Assembly (NCBI GenBank): GCA_015055945.1
Contig: SVHH01000006.1
Span: 1-64,000 of the forward strand
DNA: 64,000 nucleotides
Source of the DNA: Clostridiales bacterium
Lineage (GTDB): Bacteria > Bacillota > Clostridia > Christensenellales > Borkfalkiaceae
Direction: 5' to 3'
Every line of letters starts with the position of its first letter. Position 1 is the stretch's first letter. A program made the position numbers and the translations under genes. The notes beneath the pieces are model-generated. The model saw only the letters and a program-made list of their open reading frames with translations. It made no database searches and was not told where the DNA came from. Positions 8,294-15,522 of the stretch are shown here, piece by piece.

Positions 8294-9218
8294 GACCTAA
8301 AGGATTGCAAAGTCCCGGTTCTATACCTAAAACATATTCTTCTTCTCCCATCATCTTCCATTCGCAAAAGCGCGGAAGGTGATTTTTGTTATACCTAACG
8401 TAAAAACCCAAGTCGATTTTTTCGTTTATGATTGCAACTTCAACGTTATCGTCTTCAAAATCTATAAAATAGCACTTTTCAGCAATGTCTATAGTTGGCT
8501 TATGGAAGTTTTTGAAGTTTTTAATATCATCTTGAGCAAAATCATCATTACCCTTTACCGTCTTTTCCTTGCAATAAAGTTTTGCGTCTTCTGATAAAAT
8601 TGGGTAGCCGACGTTTATGTGATATAAAAGTGTTAGATAAAAGTCTCTCACTCCTTCGTTTAAGATAGTGTCTTTAATCTTGACTGCGTTTTTGCCAGCG
8701 ATAATTTCATAATCCCTTTTTAGGGTTACCTTTGTGCCGTGCAAAAAACCATTGCACATACTGCCAGAAAGAGTCATTTTGTAATCTTCTCCATCATAAC
8801 CTTCAGTATAACCTAATTGTTCGGCTGGGGTGTTTGCAATACTGCCATGCAAACCACAATAAATATCTCCGATAGTTTTGTTATTATATACGGCAGGGCC
8901 CCCGACATTATCAAGACCACATGTGGTGAGCATGCCAGCAAAAAAGCCTTTGAGCCAACCAAAGCCTTCTTTATCGTACATTTCTGGGGCAACAATGCCA
9001 CTTGGTGCAAGATAACTGACAGGAATACCTTTATACGAAAGATAGGAAATATCCATGCATCTTGATGGTAAAACTTCCATAAATAACCCACTTCCATTAT
9101 TCACTTGATACGCCTCAACGCCTTTTTCTTTACCTTCTTTATATTCTACGTGTTTTACCGAACATAAGTTTTTTATATTCCCATAATACTTGGCTATTTT
9201 TTCTTTACTTAATAACAT
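8268..9218 (-). CDS. DUF4432 / aldose-1-epimerase-like protein
   Basis: 316 residues of the DUF4432 family, a galactose-mutarotase-like beta-sandwich thought to act on sugar anomers. Visible family features are NNGSGLFMEVLPSRCMDISY, GFFAGMLTTCGLDNVGG, CGLHGSIANTPAEQ and the C-terminal GLCNPLG. It has no signal peptide, so it is cytosolic. AAAGGTG precedes the ATG. It seems full length, but its last codons overlap the truncated NagA frame, so its extreme C-terminus may have been changed by the same join. Its neighbours (SDR, NagA) suggest a former amino-sugar or uronate catabolic operon. Confidence 0.8.
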   Translation of the reverse strand: MLLSKEKIAKYYGNIKNLCSVKHVEYKEGKEKGVEAYQVNNGSGLFMEVLPSRCMDISYLSYKGIPVSYLAPSGIVAPEMYDKEGFGWLKGFFAGMLTTCGLDNVGGPAVYNNKTIGDIYCGLHGSIANTPAEQLGYTEGYDGEDYKMTLSGSMCNGFLHGTKVTLKRDYEIIAGKNAVKIKDTILNEGVRDFYLTLLYHINVGYPILSEDAKLYCKEKTVKGNDDFAQDDIKNFKNFHKPTIDIAEKCYFIDFEDDNVEVAIINEKIDLGFYVRYNKNHLPRFCEWKMMGEEEYVLGIEPGLCNPLGLDKIKELL

Positions 9219-9252
9219 TTTTCACCTTTAATTCTAAATAAAAAATCCTATA

Positions 9253-9693
9253 TCAATCCACTTCTTTCTTGCCCTCACGGACGTGAACGGTTATCCCACC
9301 GTCAGCAACCAAAATCGCTCCGTTCATGTATGAACCCTCGTCACTTGCTAAAAACGCCGCAACGTTTGCAATATCTTCTGATGTTCCCCATCTTCTCAAT
9401 GGCATATCAACGTTTAAAAGTTTATTTTCATCAAAGTTAGGATCATTTAAATTGCTTTCGTAAACCATAGGCGTCATTATTGAACAAGGAGCAATACAAT
9501 TTGTACGGATATTAAACGGACCATATTCTACCGCCATAGAGCGCGTTAAAGATATAGTTGCGCCCTTTGATGCCGTATATTCATCACACTGTGGTACACC
9601 TATTACTCCAGCACTTGACGAAGTATTTATTATACTACCACCACCCACTTTTTTTAATAGTGGAATAGCATACTTACTACAATATGTTATCAC
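9253..9693 (-). pseudogene. SDR-family oxidoreductase, N-terminal half missing
   Basis: 146 residues match the C-terminal half of a classical short-chain dehydrogenase/reductase (about 250 aa): GGGSIINTSSSAG (catalytic Ser), YTASKGA (Tyr-Lys pair), NCIAPCSIMTPM, and ASDEGSYMNGAILVADGG. The nucleotide-binding Gly-rich N-terminal strand is absent. The only start is GTG at 9693. The frame is open upstream to about 9790 but codes a non-SDR-like sequence. Upstream, AAAGGAG plus GTG near 9806-9820 leads into a six-codon dead end, possibly the remains of the original start. It is best read as a deletion remnant that cannot bind NAD(P) normally. Confidence 0.8.
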
Positions 9694-9837
9694 ATCTCTA
9701 TGTCTATTTGAATATAGAAAGAAGTCAAAAACATTAATAATATAGCCAACTATATATTGATAAACCTTAAACTTATACTTCCTTTATAACTGCAACCACA
9801 CTAATTCTCCTTTCTTTTAGTATAAGCATTTAAAATA

Positions 9838-9867
9838 AGAAAAAAGGTCTGCTTTTAGCAAACCTTT
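9838..9867 (-). terminator. Terminator downstream of hipA
   Basis: On the minus strand AAAGGTTTGC pairs with GCAGACCTTT (one mismatch) and is followed by a T run, 18 bases after the hipA stop. Confidence 0.75.
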
Positions 9868-9885
9868 ACTGTCTATTCTTATAAT

Positions 9886-11001
9886 TTAATCTTTGTTGTT
9901 AGTACTTGAACAAATTTTATCAATTTGTGTCATAATATCCTTGCATTTAGTTATAGATAATTTAAATTTCTTTGCCACCTCAAACATATCTTCTTTATTT
10001 GGATTTCCATTACCATTAACCGTCATTTCATGCTCAAATTTATCTTCTATACGCGTTAAATCATATGCCGGTGACAAAACGTAACCGCATAAATTCTCGT
10101 CATAAATAAAAGCAAAATTTTTGCCATGATCGTCTTTATTTTTATAAAACACGTTAAAACACATACGTCTAAATGCTTCATATAAATCTTCAGTTGGTCT
10201 TGCGCTAATTATTTGAATTACTTGAAACAAGTGCATATAATCCAAGTTAGGAATTTTATGAGTCGTTTCTAATAAAGCCGCAAGCGAAATCATGTGTATA
10301 CGTCTTTCCCCTATTCTATCAAAACGTTTGGTTCCAAAATAACCTGAACACAATTTTGAAGGAAACAGTTTATGCTCATTGACATTAATACCACAACGCA
10401 TGGCTGTTTCATTCGCTCTAAATTCTTTTACCCCAACATTCGGCGGATCAATCCTACACGCAAACTTAACTATCCATTCTTCATCGTCAATCTTTATATG
10501 AGCCTTTGGTCTTGCCCCACCACTAGAACCACCCAGTTTATAAATAAAATCCAAATCAACAGATTCACTTTCGTCATTTAATATTTTTTTGACTTCATCA
10601 GACAATTTATCAAAATCTAAATCATTATAAGTGGACTTAAACGATTGATTAGGTTCATAAGTCAACCCACCTAAACCATTATTATTAATTAGTGATAATT
10701 TAGTTAAAATAGGTAGTTGGTTTGGATTTATGCCTTTTTTCTGTAAAACTCTATTCATTAATAGTTCTCCCCAGCCATCAGGTAAAGAATCCCAGAAAAC
10801 GCCATATAATCCATTAAACTGTTCTTTTTTACTTACATATACTTTATTATCCAATGGCAGAGATAATGGAGAGATTGAAAAGCCGTTTTTTATCCATTCA
10901 TCGTCATATTGAAATGCAATTGTTGATGGTTTAATTTCAGCAAGATAACCAACTATCCTCTCATTATATTTAACAGTTACTTTTTTAACTTCTTTAATCA
11001 T
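9886..11001 (-). CDS. hipA: HipA-like serine/threonine kinase toxin
   Basis: 371 residues with the full HipA layout: an N-terminal couple domain (GLYGVFWDSLPDGWG), a Gly-rich loop GGSSGGARPK (about 157-166), the ATP-binding Lys in WIVKF, the catalytic loop NKDDHGKNFAF (about 288) and a metal-binding SPAYDLT (about 310). HipA kinases of type II toxin-antitoxin systems phosphorylate aminoacyl-tRNA synthetases and cause dormancy. The start overlaps the stop of the HTH antitoxin gene by four bases (ATGA), so the two are translationally coupled. It looks intact. The exact target is not predictable from sequence. Confidence 0.92.
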   Translation of the reverse strand: MIKEVKKVTVKYNERIVGYLAEIKPSTIAFQYDDEWIKNGFSISPLSLPLDNKVYVSKKEQFNGLYGVFWDSLPDGWGELLMNRVLQKKGINPNQLPILTKLSLINNNGLGGLTYEPNQSFKSTYNDLDFDKLSDEVKKILNDESESVDLDFIYKLGGSSGGARPKAHIKIDDEEWIVKFACRIDPPNVGVKEFRANETAMRCGINVNEHKLFPSKLCSGYFGTKRFDRIGERRIHMISLAALLETTHKIPNLDYMHLFQVIQIISARPTEDLYEAFRRMCFNVFYKNKDDHGKNFAFIYDENLCGYVLSPAYDLTRIEDKFEHEMTVNGNGNPNKEDMFEVAKKFKLSITKCKDIMTQIDKICSSTNNKD

Positions 11002-11288
11002 AAATCAAAATCCTTCAAATTAGTAATAATCTTATTACCAAACAGCATATTAAAATCTTCTAAACAACTTAATGCTTTTGCGATTTTCAATAGTGAAACC
11101 AAAGAAATTTCACCAGTGTTTTCAAACCTACGAATAGAAGCATACGATACACCTGATTTTTGAGCAAGAAGTTTTTGCGTCAGTTTGATTTCTTTCCGTC
11201 TTTCTTTTACCCTATCAGTTAAAGATACTAGTATTGACTGAATAGTTGGAGTGCTGACAAACTCATTTATATCAAAATTATTTTTCAT
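10998..11288 (-). CDS. hipB: HipB-like XRE-family antitoxin
   Basis: 96 residues with a Cro/C1-type helix-turn-helix (about 27-80, LTQKLLAQKSGVSYASIRRF). It should neutralise the adjacent kinase toxin and repress the operon by binding the two palindromes immediately upstream. The ATG at 11288 has no ribosome binding site and lies nine bases after a -10 box (TAAAAT), so the mRNA is predicted to be nearly leaderless. It is transcribed first, with hipA overlapping by four bases. Confidence 0.9.
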   Translation of the reverse strand: MKNNFDINEFVSTPTIQSILVSLTDRVKERRKEIKLTQKLLAQKSGVSYASIRRFENTGEISLVSLLKIAKALSCLEDFNMLFGNKIITNLKDFDL

Positions 11289-11290
11289 AG

Positions 11291-11306
11291 TGCTAATATT
11301 TTAGCA
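11291..11306. promoter_or_regulatory. HipB operator O1
   Basis: TGCTAATATTTTAGCA is a perfect palindrome (TGCTA-N6-TAGCA) overlapping the -10 box of the hipBA promoter. It shares the half-sites of O2, 40 bases upstream. Confidence 0.75.
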
Positions 11307-11326
11307 TTAAATTTAATATTTGTCAA
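11298..11326 (-). promoter_or_regulatory. hipBA promoter
   Basis: On the minus strand TTGACA (11326-11321) and TAAAAT (11303-11298) are 17 bases apart. The -10 box lies in operator O1 and the -35 box sits between O1 and O2, ideal for autorepression. Confidence 0.75.
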
Positions 11327-11330
11327 TAAA

Positions 11331-11348
11331 TTGCTAATATAATAGCAA
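11331..11348. promoter_or_regulatory. HipB operator O2
   Basis: TTGCTAATATAATAGCAA carries the same TGCTA-N6-TAGCA symmetry as O1, just upstream of the -35 box. Paired operators bound by a HipB dimer are known for hipBA loci. Confidence 0.75.
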
Positions 11349-11415
11349 AAAATATATTATTAATATAATATTTCTTTTACAGGCTTTTGTAATACTTAGC
11401 TACAATACTTACCTT

Positions 11416-11467
11416 GAATAAATAACGAATTTTAAATTTTTACTTTTTGGAGAATTTTTTAGGGAAA
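11416..11467. repeat. Dispersed intergenic repeat, copy 2
   Basis: GAATAAATAACGAATTTTAA then a diverged TTTTTAGGGAAAA-like run, matching the repeat at 5111-5160. No gene is visible in 11349-11555. Confidence 0.4.
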
Positions 11468-11555
11468 ACTTTATATTTTTTAGAGAATTTTATTTAACCC
11501 TTTTTTGTTATTCATTGTGGATATTGTATTAAATTCTCATATAAGTTTGTTTACA

Positions 11556-12212
11556 TTATTTTCCTTTATCTTCTTCAATGTGTGCCTTCGGAAGTTCCCA
11601 GTGATATTTTGTTGCAAACAATCTTAAAACAAATATTACTAATACGCCAACTAAAGTCGATATTGTCGCAAATTGAATTTTGATTCGTAATATATAAAAT
11701 ACAGTCGCCCCAACAATAGACGCTAATGCATAAACATGCTTTGTGAATATACTGATTTTTGACCTAGTGAAAATATCTCGCATCAATCCCCCGCCAACTC
11801 CTGTTAAAACACCCATTGTTACGCAAATAAGTATATTATATGAAAACCCATAATTTAAAGTCGTTTCCACTCCCATCACAGTGAATACCGCCAGTCCAAG
11901 CGCATCAAAATAATTATTTATCTCTTCAATTTTTTCTTGGATAATGGAAAATTTTCTCCCCTTAAAATATGCAAGCACGAATGTTAAAACGGCTGACAGA
12001 GCTGCAACCGCTACCAAATAGGCGTTATCAAATATTTTCGGTGGTAGCTGACCTACTAGTATATCCCTTGTAATTCCACCACCCACAGCAGTAATAACAC
12101 CTACCACTAAAACACCGAAAATATCAAATTTACTTCTTATAGCAACTAATGCCCCCGATATAGAAAATGCGATTACTCCTAAAATTTCCAAACAAAAAAA
12201 GACAGAGTCCAT
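11556..12212 (-). CDS. TRIC-family (UPF0126) membrane channel protein
   Basis: 218 residues, about seven hydrophobic helices in two homologous halves, each ending in the family signature: GGGITRDIL (about 44) and GGGLMRDIF (about 140). Bacterial TRIC homologues form trimeric channels. The ATG at 12212 is chosen because AGGAG lies seven bases upstream; a longer frame from 12230 begins next to the riboswitch P1 helix. The gene is preceded by a tandem glycine riboswitch, which ties its expression to glycine and suggests a role in glycine or related solute movement. It is monocistronic. Family and control are well supported, transport substrate is inference. Confidence 0.9.
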   Translation of the reverse strand: MDSVFFCLEILGVIAFSISGALVAIRSKFDIFGVLVVGVITAVGGGITRDILVGQLPPKIFDNAYLVAVAALSAVLTFVLAYFKGRKFSIIQEKIEEINNYFDALGLAVFTVMGVETTLNYGFSYNILICVTMGVLTGVGGGLMRDIFTRSKISIFTKHVYALASIVGATVFYILRIKIQFATISTLVGVLVIFVLRLFATKYHWELPKAHIEEDKGK

Positions 12213-12230
12213 GTTTACTCCTAAACACAT

Positions 12231-12380
12231 CTTTGTCTTTTTACCTGAAAGATTCTCTGCTATAAAACAAATTGCTTCTTCGGTAGCGTTAACGCATTCT
12301 CCAAAGTGTTGTCAAAAAGCGGTCCTTTTACCTGAAAGCATTACTTCTTCGGTGACGAATAATCGTTCTCTTCCGCTTTT
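12231..12380 (-). ncRNA. Tandem glycine riboswitch (gcvT type)
   Basis: Two aptamers in tandem on the minus strand. Aptamer 1 (12380-12314) has an eight-base P1, AAAAGCGG with CCGCTTTT, and the core CACCGAAGAAGTAAT plus CTTTCAGGTAAAAGGAC. Aptamer 2 (12306-12231) has P1 CTTTG/CAAAG, TACCGAAGAAGCAA and CTTTCAGGTAAAAAGAC. They are joined by a seven-base linker. These are the conserved elements of the cooperative glycine riboswitch. Directly downstream, the ribosome binding site lies in the loop of GTTTA-GGAG-TAAAC, which suggests translational control. Confidence 0.93.
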
Positions 12381-12412
12381 ATCACCCAACAATTACATAT
12401 TTATTTTTTTTG

Positions 12413-12441
12413 ATTATAATATATTTTATTAACAAATGCAA
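12413..12441 (-). promoter_or_regulatory. Promoter of the glycine riboswitch-TRIC transcript
   Basis: On the minus strand TTGCAT (12441-12436) and TATAAT (12418-12413) are separated by 17 bases, about 33 bases upstream of aptamer 1. Confidence 0.7.
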
Positions 12442-12544
12442 CTAAAAATTAAAAGTCATCAAAATTTTTTATACTTTAAATTGACATACATTCGATTTTT
12501 TAATTTACGATACCCATAAAACAAATAGATCAAATCGTAAGACG

Positions 12545-12629
12545 TTATTTAATACTTTCATTTTAATGGAAAATTAGAGCGTTTTGTTTCGCAATATTTT
12601 TAAAGCAAAAAAGTCGGTGATAGATATAA
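12545..12629. repeat. Dispersed intergenic repeat, copy 3 (composite)
   Basis: ATTTAATACTTTCATTTT here also occurs at 5193-5213, and GCAATATTTTTAAAG then AAAAAAGTCGGTGATAGATA resembles 6925-6960. This is a mosaic of the same intergenic sequences seen at 5.1 and 6.9 kb. The stretch 12442-12703 holds only this and the next hairpin. Confidence 0.4.
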
Positions 12630-12666
12630 AGAGAACCCAAAAGTTTGTTAAACTTTTGGGTTCTCT
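12630..12666. terminator. Strong hairpin at the end of locus A
   Basis: AGAGAACCCAAAAGTTT is perfectly mirrored by AAACTTTTGGGTTCTCT around a short loop. A T run follows on the plus strand, while on the minus strand the following bases are only T-rich. It lies 38 bases past the stop of the last locus A gene and upstream of the riboswitch transcript. Confidence 0.75.
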
Positions 12667-12703
12667 TCTTTTTTACAAATTGACTGTTTATTTAATTTTT
12701 CAC

Positions 12704-14146
12704 TCATTGCAAAACAAATACGGCATAGCCTTTTTCGCCAGACACTATAATAGTATCGTCTTCTATATTATAATCTATACTTTCGCCTTTTTCTAATAAA
12801 GTGGCGTCGCCTTGATATGGAACTTTTATTTCTTTATTTTCAAATACGTCAATATATAAATATTTTTTATCTTCAAACGATACTGTGTATACAGAGCCTT
12901 TATTTTGCTTAGGTATAAAGTATTTTTTATACGCTACGCCCTTAATCTCATTAAAATCTTTGTCTGTAAAAGTTGGATAATGTTTGCGTGTCAGAATTAA
13001 ATGCAAGACGTTAGACACGCTCTTATCGCGAACCTTTATTTCACCGTCATACACAGGCAAAAATCCACTAGCAAAGCCTAATCTATCTTGCCCTGTCCTA
13101 TCTCTAAAATAATCTACGACTCTTTCACAGGGGGAATTATTGTCTCTAAAATACTCTCTATTTAAAACAATATTTCTAGGGTAATTATTCCCAGCCGTAA
13201 TATTTGAAGGTTGAGAATAATCAAAGTGCCCCTCAGGCGTATCAAACGGCAAAATCTTTGGAAAATATCTCCAAATACCGCCGCTGTAGACGTCAAGTTT
13301 TTCTTGATTCATCAAGCCCATAAATTTTTGAACTCGGACGTTCATTAATTTTTTATAGTTAAAAATAGTAAGAATCGTTCCGTCGTCTAAAACGCGATAA
13401 ACCAAAGAACACGCCATCATCGGCTTTCCGTACTCGGCTAAATTAGGTTGACATTTATATCCGCCGTTAGGTCTTTGTTTACGCAAATCTTCCGCAACGG
13501 TTGCTGGATTAATTATGTCGTATTCTTCACGAATTTCAGCATAGTCGCAAATTATTTCACCGTTTACTACACGGTCTTTACCATCTATAAAAGCGTAAAC
13601 GTTTTTTGCTTTGTGTCTGATTGCCCTACATAAATCGGTTGCATTTTGCTTTTCAGGCAAAATATCTTCCGTATCGTTACCATTTTCAAGATATATTAAG
13701 TTTCCGACTATCTTCTTAACAAAAGAATAGTTTTCAACACTCTCGCCTACGTTTTCTGATACAAATATTAAATAATCTTCGTTTACAATAGTCAAAAGCG
13801 TGAATTTATTGCCTAAATCATCTTGCCATAGCGAGCCTACGTCGGCAAACGTTTTATTATGTTTTGGCGCATAAACTTGTACCGCACCATTGTGTCCGTG
13901 ATTTGCCCCGATATAACTATCATTTATGAAAACAGGCGCAGCTTCGTCGGTGTTAAGTGCAAAAGGAACGTCAATGTGCCAGTAGTCCCATTTATCCCTT
14001 TGCATAAGCCCCGATTCCATAAAATCAACAGGCTGATTATAACGATTAGAGCTTAATTCAACGCCGCGAAATTTTTGTATCAAATCGTATTTCTCGTCAA
14101 AATAAGTACGAAATAGCGCAAACCCTTTTGCAATACAAACAAGCAT
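12704..14146 (-). CDS. Unrecognised protein, last gene of locus A
   Basis: 480 residues without signal peptide or membrane segments. I do not recognise the family with confidence. The composition is beta-rich (many short Tyr/Phe-rich strands), with a conserved-looking stretch YIGANHGHNGAVQVYAP near residue 78 that contains two His and two Asn and could be an active site. By position, after a GH28 and a Gfo/Idh gene, it is probably a cytosolic carbohydrate-active enzyme such as a lyase or hydrolase. AGGAG precedes the ATG. An intergenic stem-loop separates it from the upstream gene, which may allow separate expression. Confidence 0.7.
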   Translation of the reverse strand: MLVCIAKGFALFRTYFDEKYDLIQKFRGVELSSNRYNQPVDFMESGLMQRDKWDYWHIDVPFALNTDEAAPVFINDSYIGANHGHNGAVQVYAPKHNKTFADVGSLWQDDLGNKFTLLTIVNEDYLIFVSENVGESVENYSFVKKIVGNLIYLENGNDTEDILPEKQNATDLCRAIRHKAKNVYAFIDGKDRVVNGEIICDYAEIREEYDIINPATVAEDLRKQRPNGGYKCQPNLAEYGKPMMACSLVYRVLDDGTILTIFNYKKLMNVRVQKFMGLMNQEKLDVYSGGIWRYFPKILPFDTPEGHFDYSQPSNITAGNNYPRNIVLNREYFRDNNSPCERVVDYFRDRTGQDRLGFASGFLPVYDGEIKVRDKSVSNVLHLILTRKHYPTFTDKDFNEIKGVAYKKYFIPKQNKGSVYTVSFEDKKYLYIDVFENKEIKVPYQGDATLLEKGESIDYNIEDDTIIVSGEKGYAVFVLQ

Positions 14147-14179
14147 TTTACTCTCCTACAATACTATTTTAATGTAAAT

Positions 14180-14215
14180 AATTTGGCACATGCAAACATT
14201 TACATATGCCAAATT
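14180..14215. other. Intergenic stem-loop within locus A
   Basis: AATTTGGCACATG and CATATGCCAAATT form a 13-base stem with one mismatch and a ten-base loop, between the Gfo/Idh gene and the last gene of the operon. There is no clear T run on the minus strand, so this may be an mRNA processing or stability element rather than a terminator. Confidence 0.6.
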
Positions 14216-14256
14216 ATTATACAACATTTATTTAATTTTGTCTAGAAAAAGAAAAA

Positions 14257-15471
14257 TTATTTATTGTTTTTACCGTGATCAGGATTTGAACAGCACCTTA
14301 TCGTAGGCACACCGCCGTCACTTGAATAGAAAGGCGTCTCCCTATCGTTTTCAAATTTACTTCTTTCACTTTCATCTTTCATATTCGGTATATCAAAAGG
14401 TTTGTTCTCTAATATACTACGGAAGGCAAGAATCCCTGCAACCGACATAGAAGTAGCAAAGTAAACGTCCATTTCCGGCTGACAATTTTCCCTTATGCAT
14501 TTAAAGAATTCGTGTATCGTGAAATAGTCACTACCACCGTGCCCATATTTTTTCAAGGTTTCAATATCAACGTCTTCCCATTCCGAACCCCATTCTGGCA
14601 AATATATATTGTTTTCTTGTTTGCCTTCCGGGATATCCCACAGATTGAAATTCAAAGCAACTTTGTTACCACCGCCTCTAATGTTTTCAATCTGACCTTT
14701 TGTACCGACTATCCTATAAGAATCTTCTCTAAACCCAAAACTTGCGTGCCCAAATACGCGGAAAACCGAATTATCATCATTAGTGATAAGCATTGCCGCA
14801 CCGATATCTCCAACATAAGGTCCGCCATTTACTTCTGGCTTATAAATAGGCATAGCAGTTACTTTCGTAGGACGAACCCCAGTAATCCACATAAGCGGCG
14901 CAAGCGAGTGAGTCAAATAATAAGTACGCGGCAAATGATAACGCCAATGTTCTAAAAACGGGTGTAAAGTTTTAGCAGTTTTTTCAGGATTAGGGTCTAA
15001 TTTATTCGCAGGGTGATTGTATTCGCCTTCGGCAAATAACAGTGTTCCAAGTTCGCCTTTTCTATAAATTCTGCGCATTTCTTGGTTGAATAACATATAG
15101 GGATAATTTTCTGCGAGCATATAGATTGTTTTATACTTTTCAACAGCCCTAACAAGCTCTACGGCTTCGGCAATCGTTCCTGCGGCAGTACATTCACTTA
15201 AAACAGGTATGCCTTTTTCGATACATTTAATAGCGTACGGCGCGTGTTCATGAAAATAATTACAAATAAACACCGCGTCCAAATCGTGTTTGATAAACTC
15301 GTCGAAATTATCATAAATAGCAAGATTTTCGCCCCAATATTCCTTTGCTTGTTGGCATCTTTCCTCGTCTTTTTCGCAAATTGCGACGAGTTCACCCTCG
15401 TTTGCCCTTACGATATCATAATAAGCACTTCCTCTGTTAACGCCAAACATTCCTAATCTAATTTTTTTCAT
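14257..15471 (-). CDS. Gfo/Idh/MocA-family oxidoreductase
   Basis: 404 residues. The N-terminal Rossmann fold begins LGMFGVNRGSAY (NAD(P) binding) and leads to VFICNYFHEHAPYAIKCI. The C-terminal alpha/beta domain is typical of the family, which oxidises or epimerises sugars and sugar acids. The usual Glu-Lys-Pro motif is replaced by SECTAAG, so the lysine common in this family is missing, as in some divergent subgroups. It is cytosolic and lies between GH28 and an unknown protein. AAAAGGAGG lies unusually far (25 bases) from the ATG, with a small hairpin GTGCT-TTAAT-AGCAC between that could shorten the effective spacing. Confidence 0.88.
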   Translation of the reverse strand: MKKIRLGMFGVNRGSAYYDIVRANEGELVAICEKDEERCQQAKEYWGENLAIYDNFDEFIKHDLDAVFICNYFHEHAPYAIKCIEKGIPVLSECTAAGTIAEAVELVRAVEKYKTIYMLAENYPYMLFNQEMRRIYRKGELGTLLFAEGEYNHPANKLDPNPEKTAKTLHPFLEHWRYHLPRTYYLTHSLAPLMWITGVRPTKVTAMPIYKPEVNGGPYVGDIGAAMLITNDDNSVFRVFGHASFGFREDSYRIVGTKGQIENIRGGGNKVALNFNLWDIPEGKQENNIYLPEWGSEWEDVDIETLKKYGHGGSDYFTIHEFFKCIRENCQPEMDVYFATSMSVAGILAFRSILENKPFDIPNMKDESERSKFENDRETPFYSSDGGVPTIRCCSNPDHGKNNK

Positions 15472-15522
15472 TTTATTCTTTCGTGCTATTAAAGCACCCT
15501 CCTTTTAATTTTTTATATATTG

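Noticed and set aside
12211-12432. A plus-strand frame of 73 codons upstream of the TRIC gene
   Set aside because: It is the antisense of the tandem glycine riboswitch; the conserved RNA elements on the minus strand explain the sequence.
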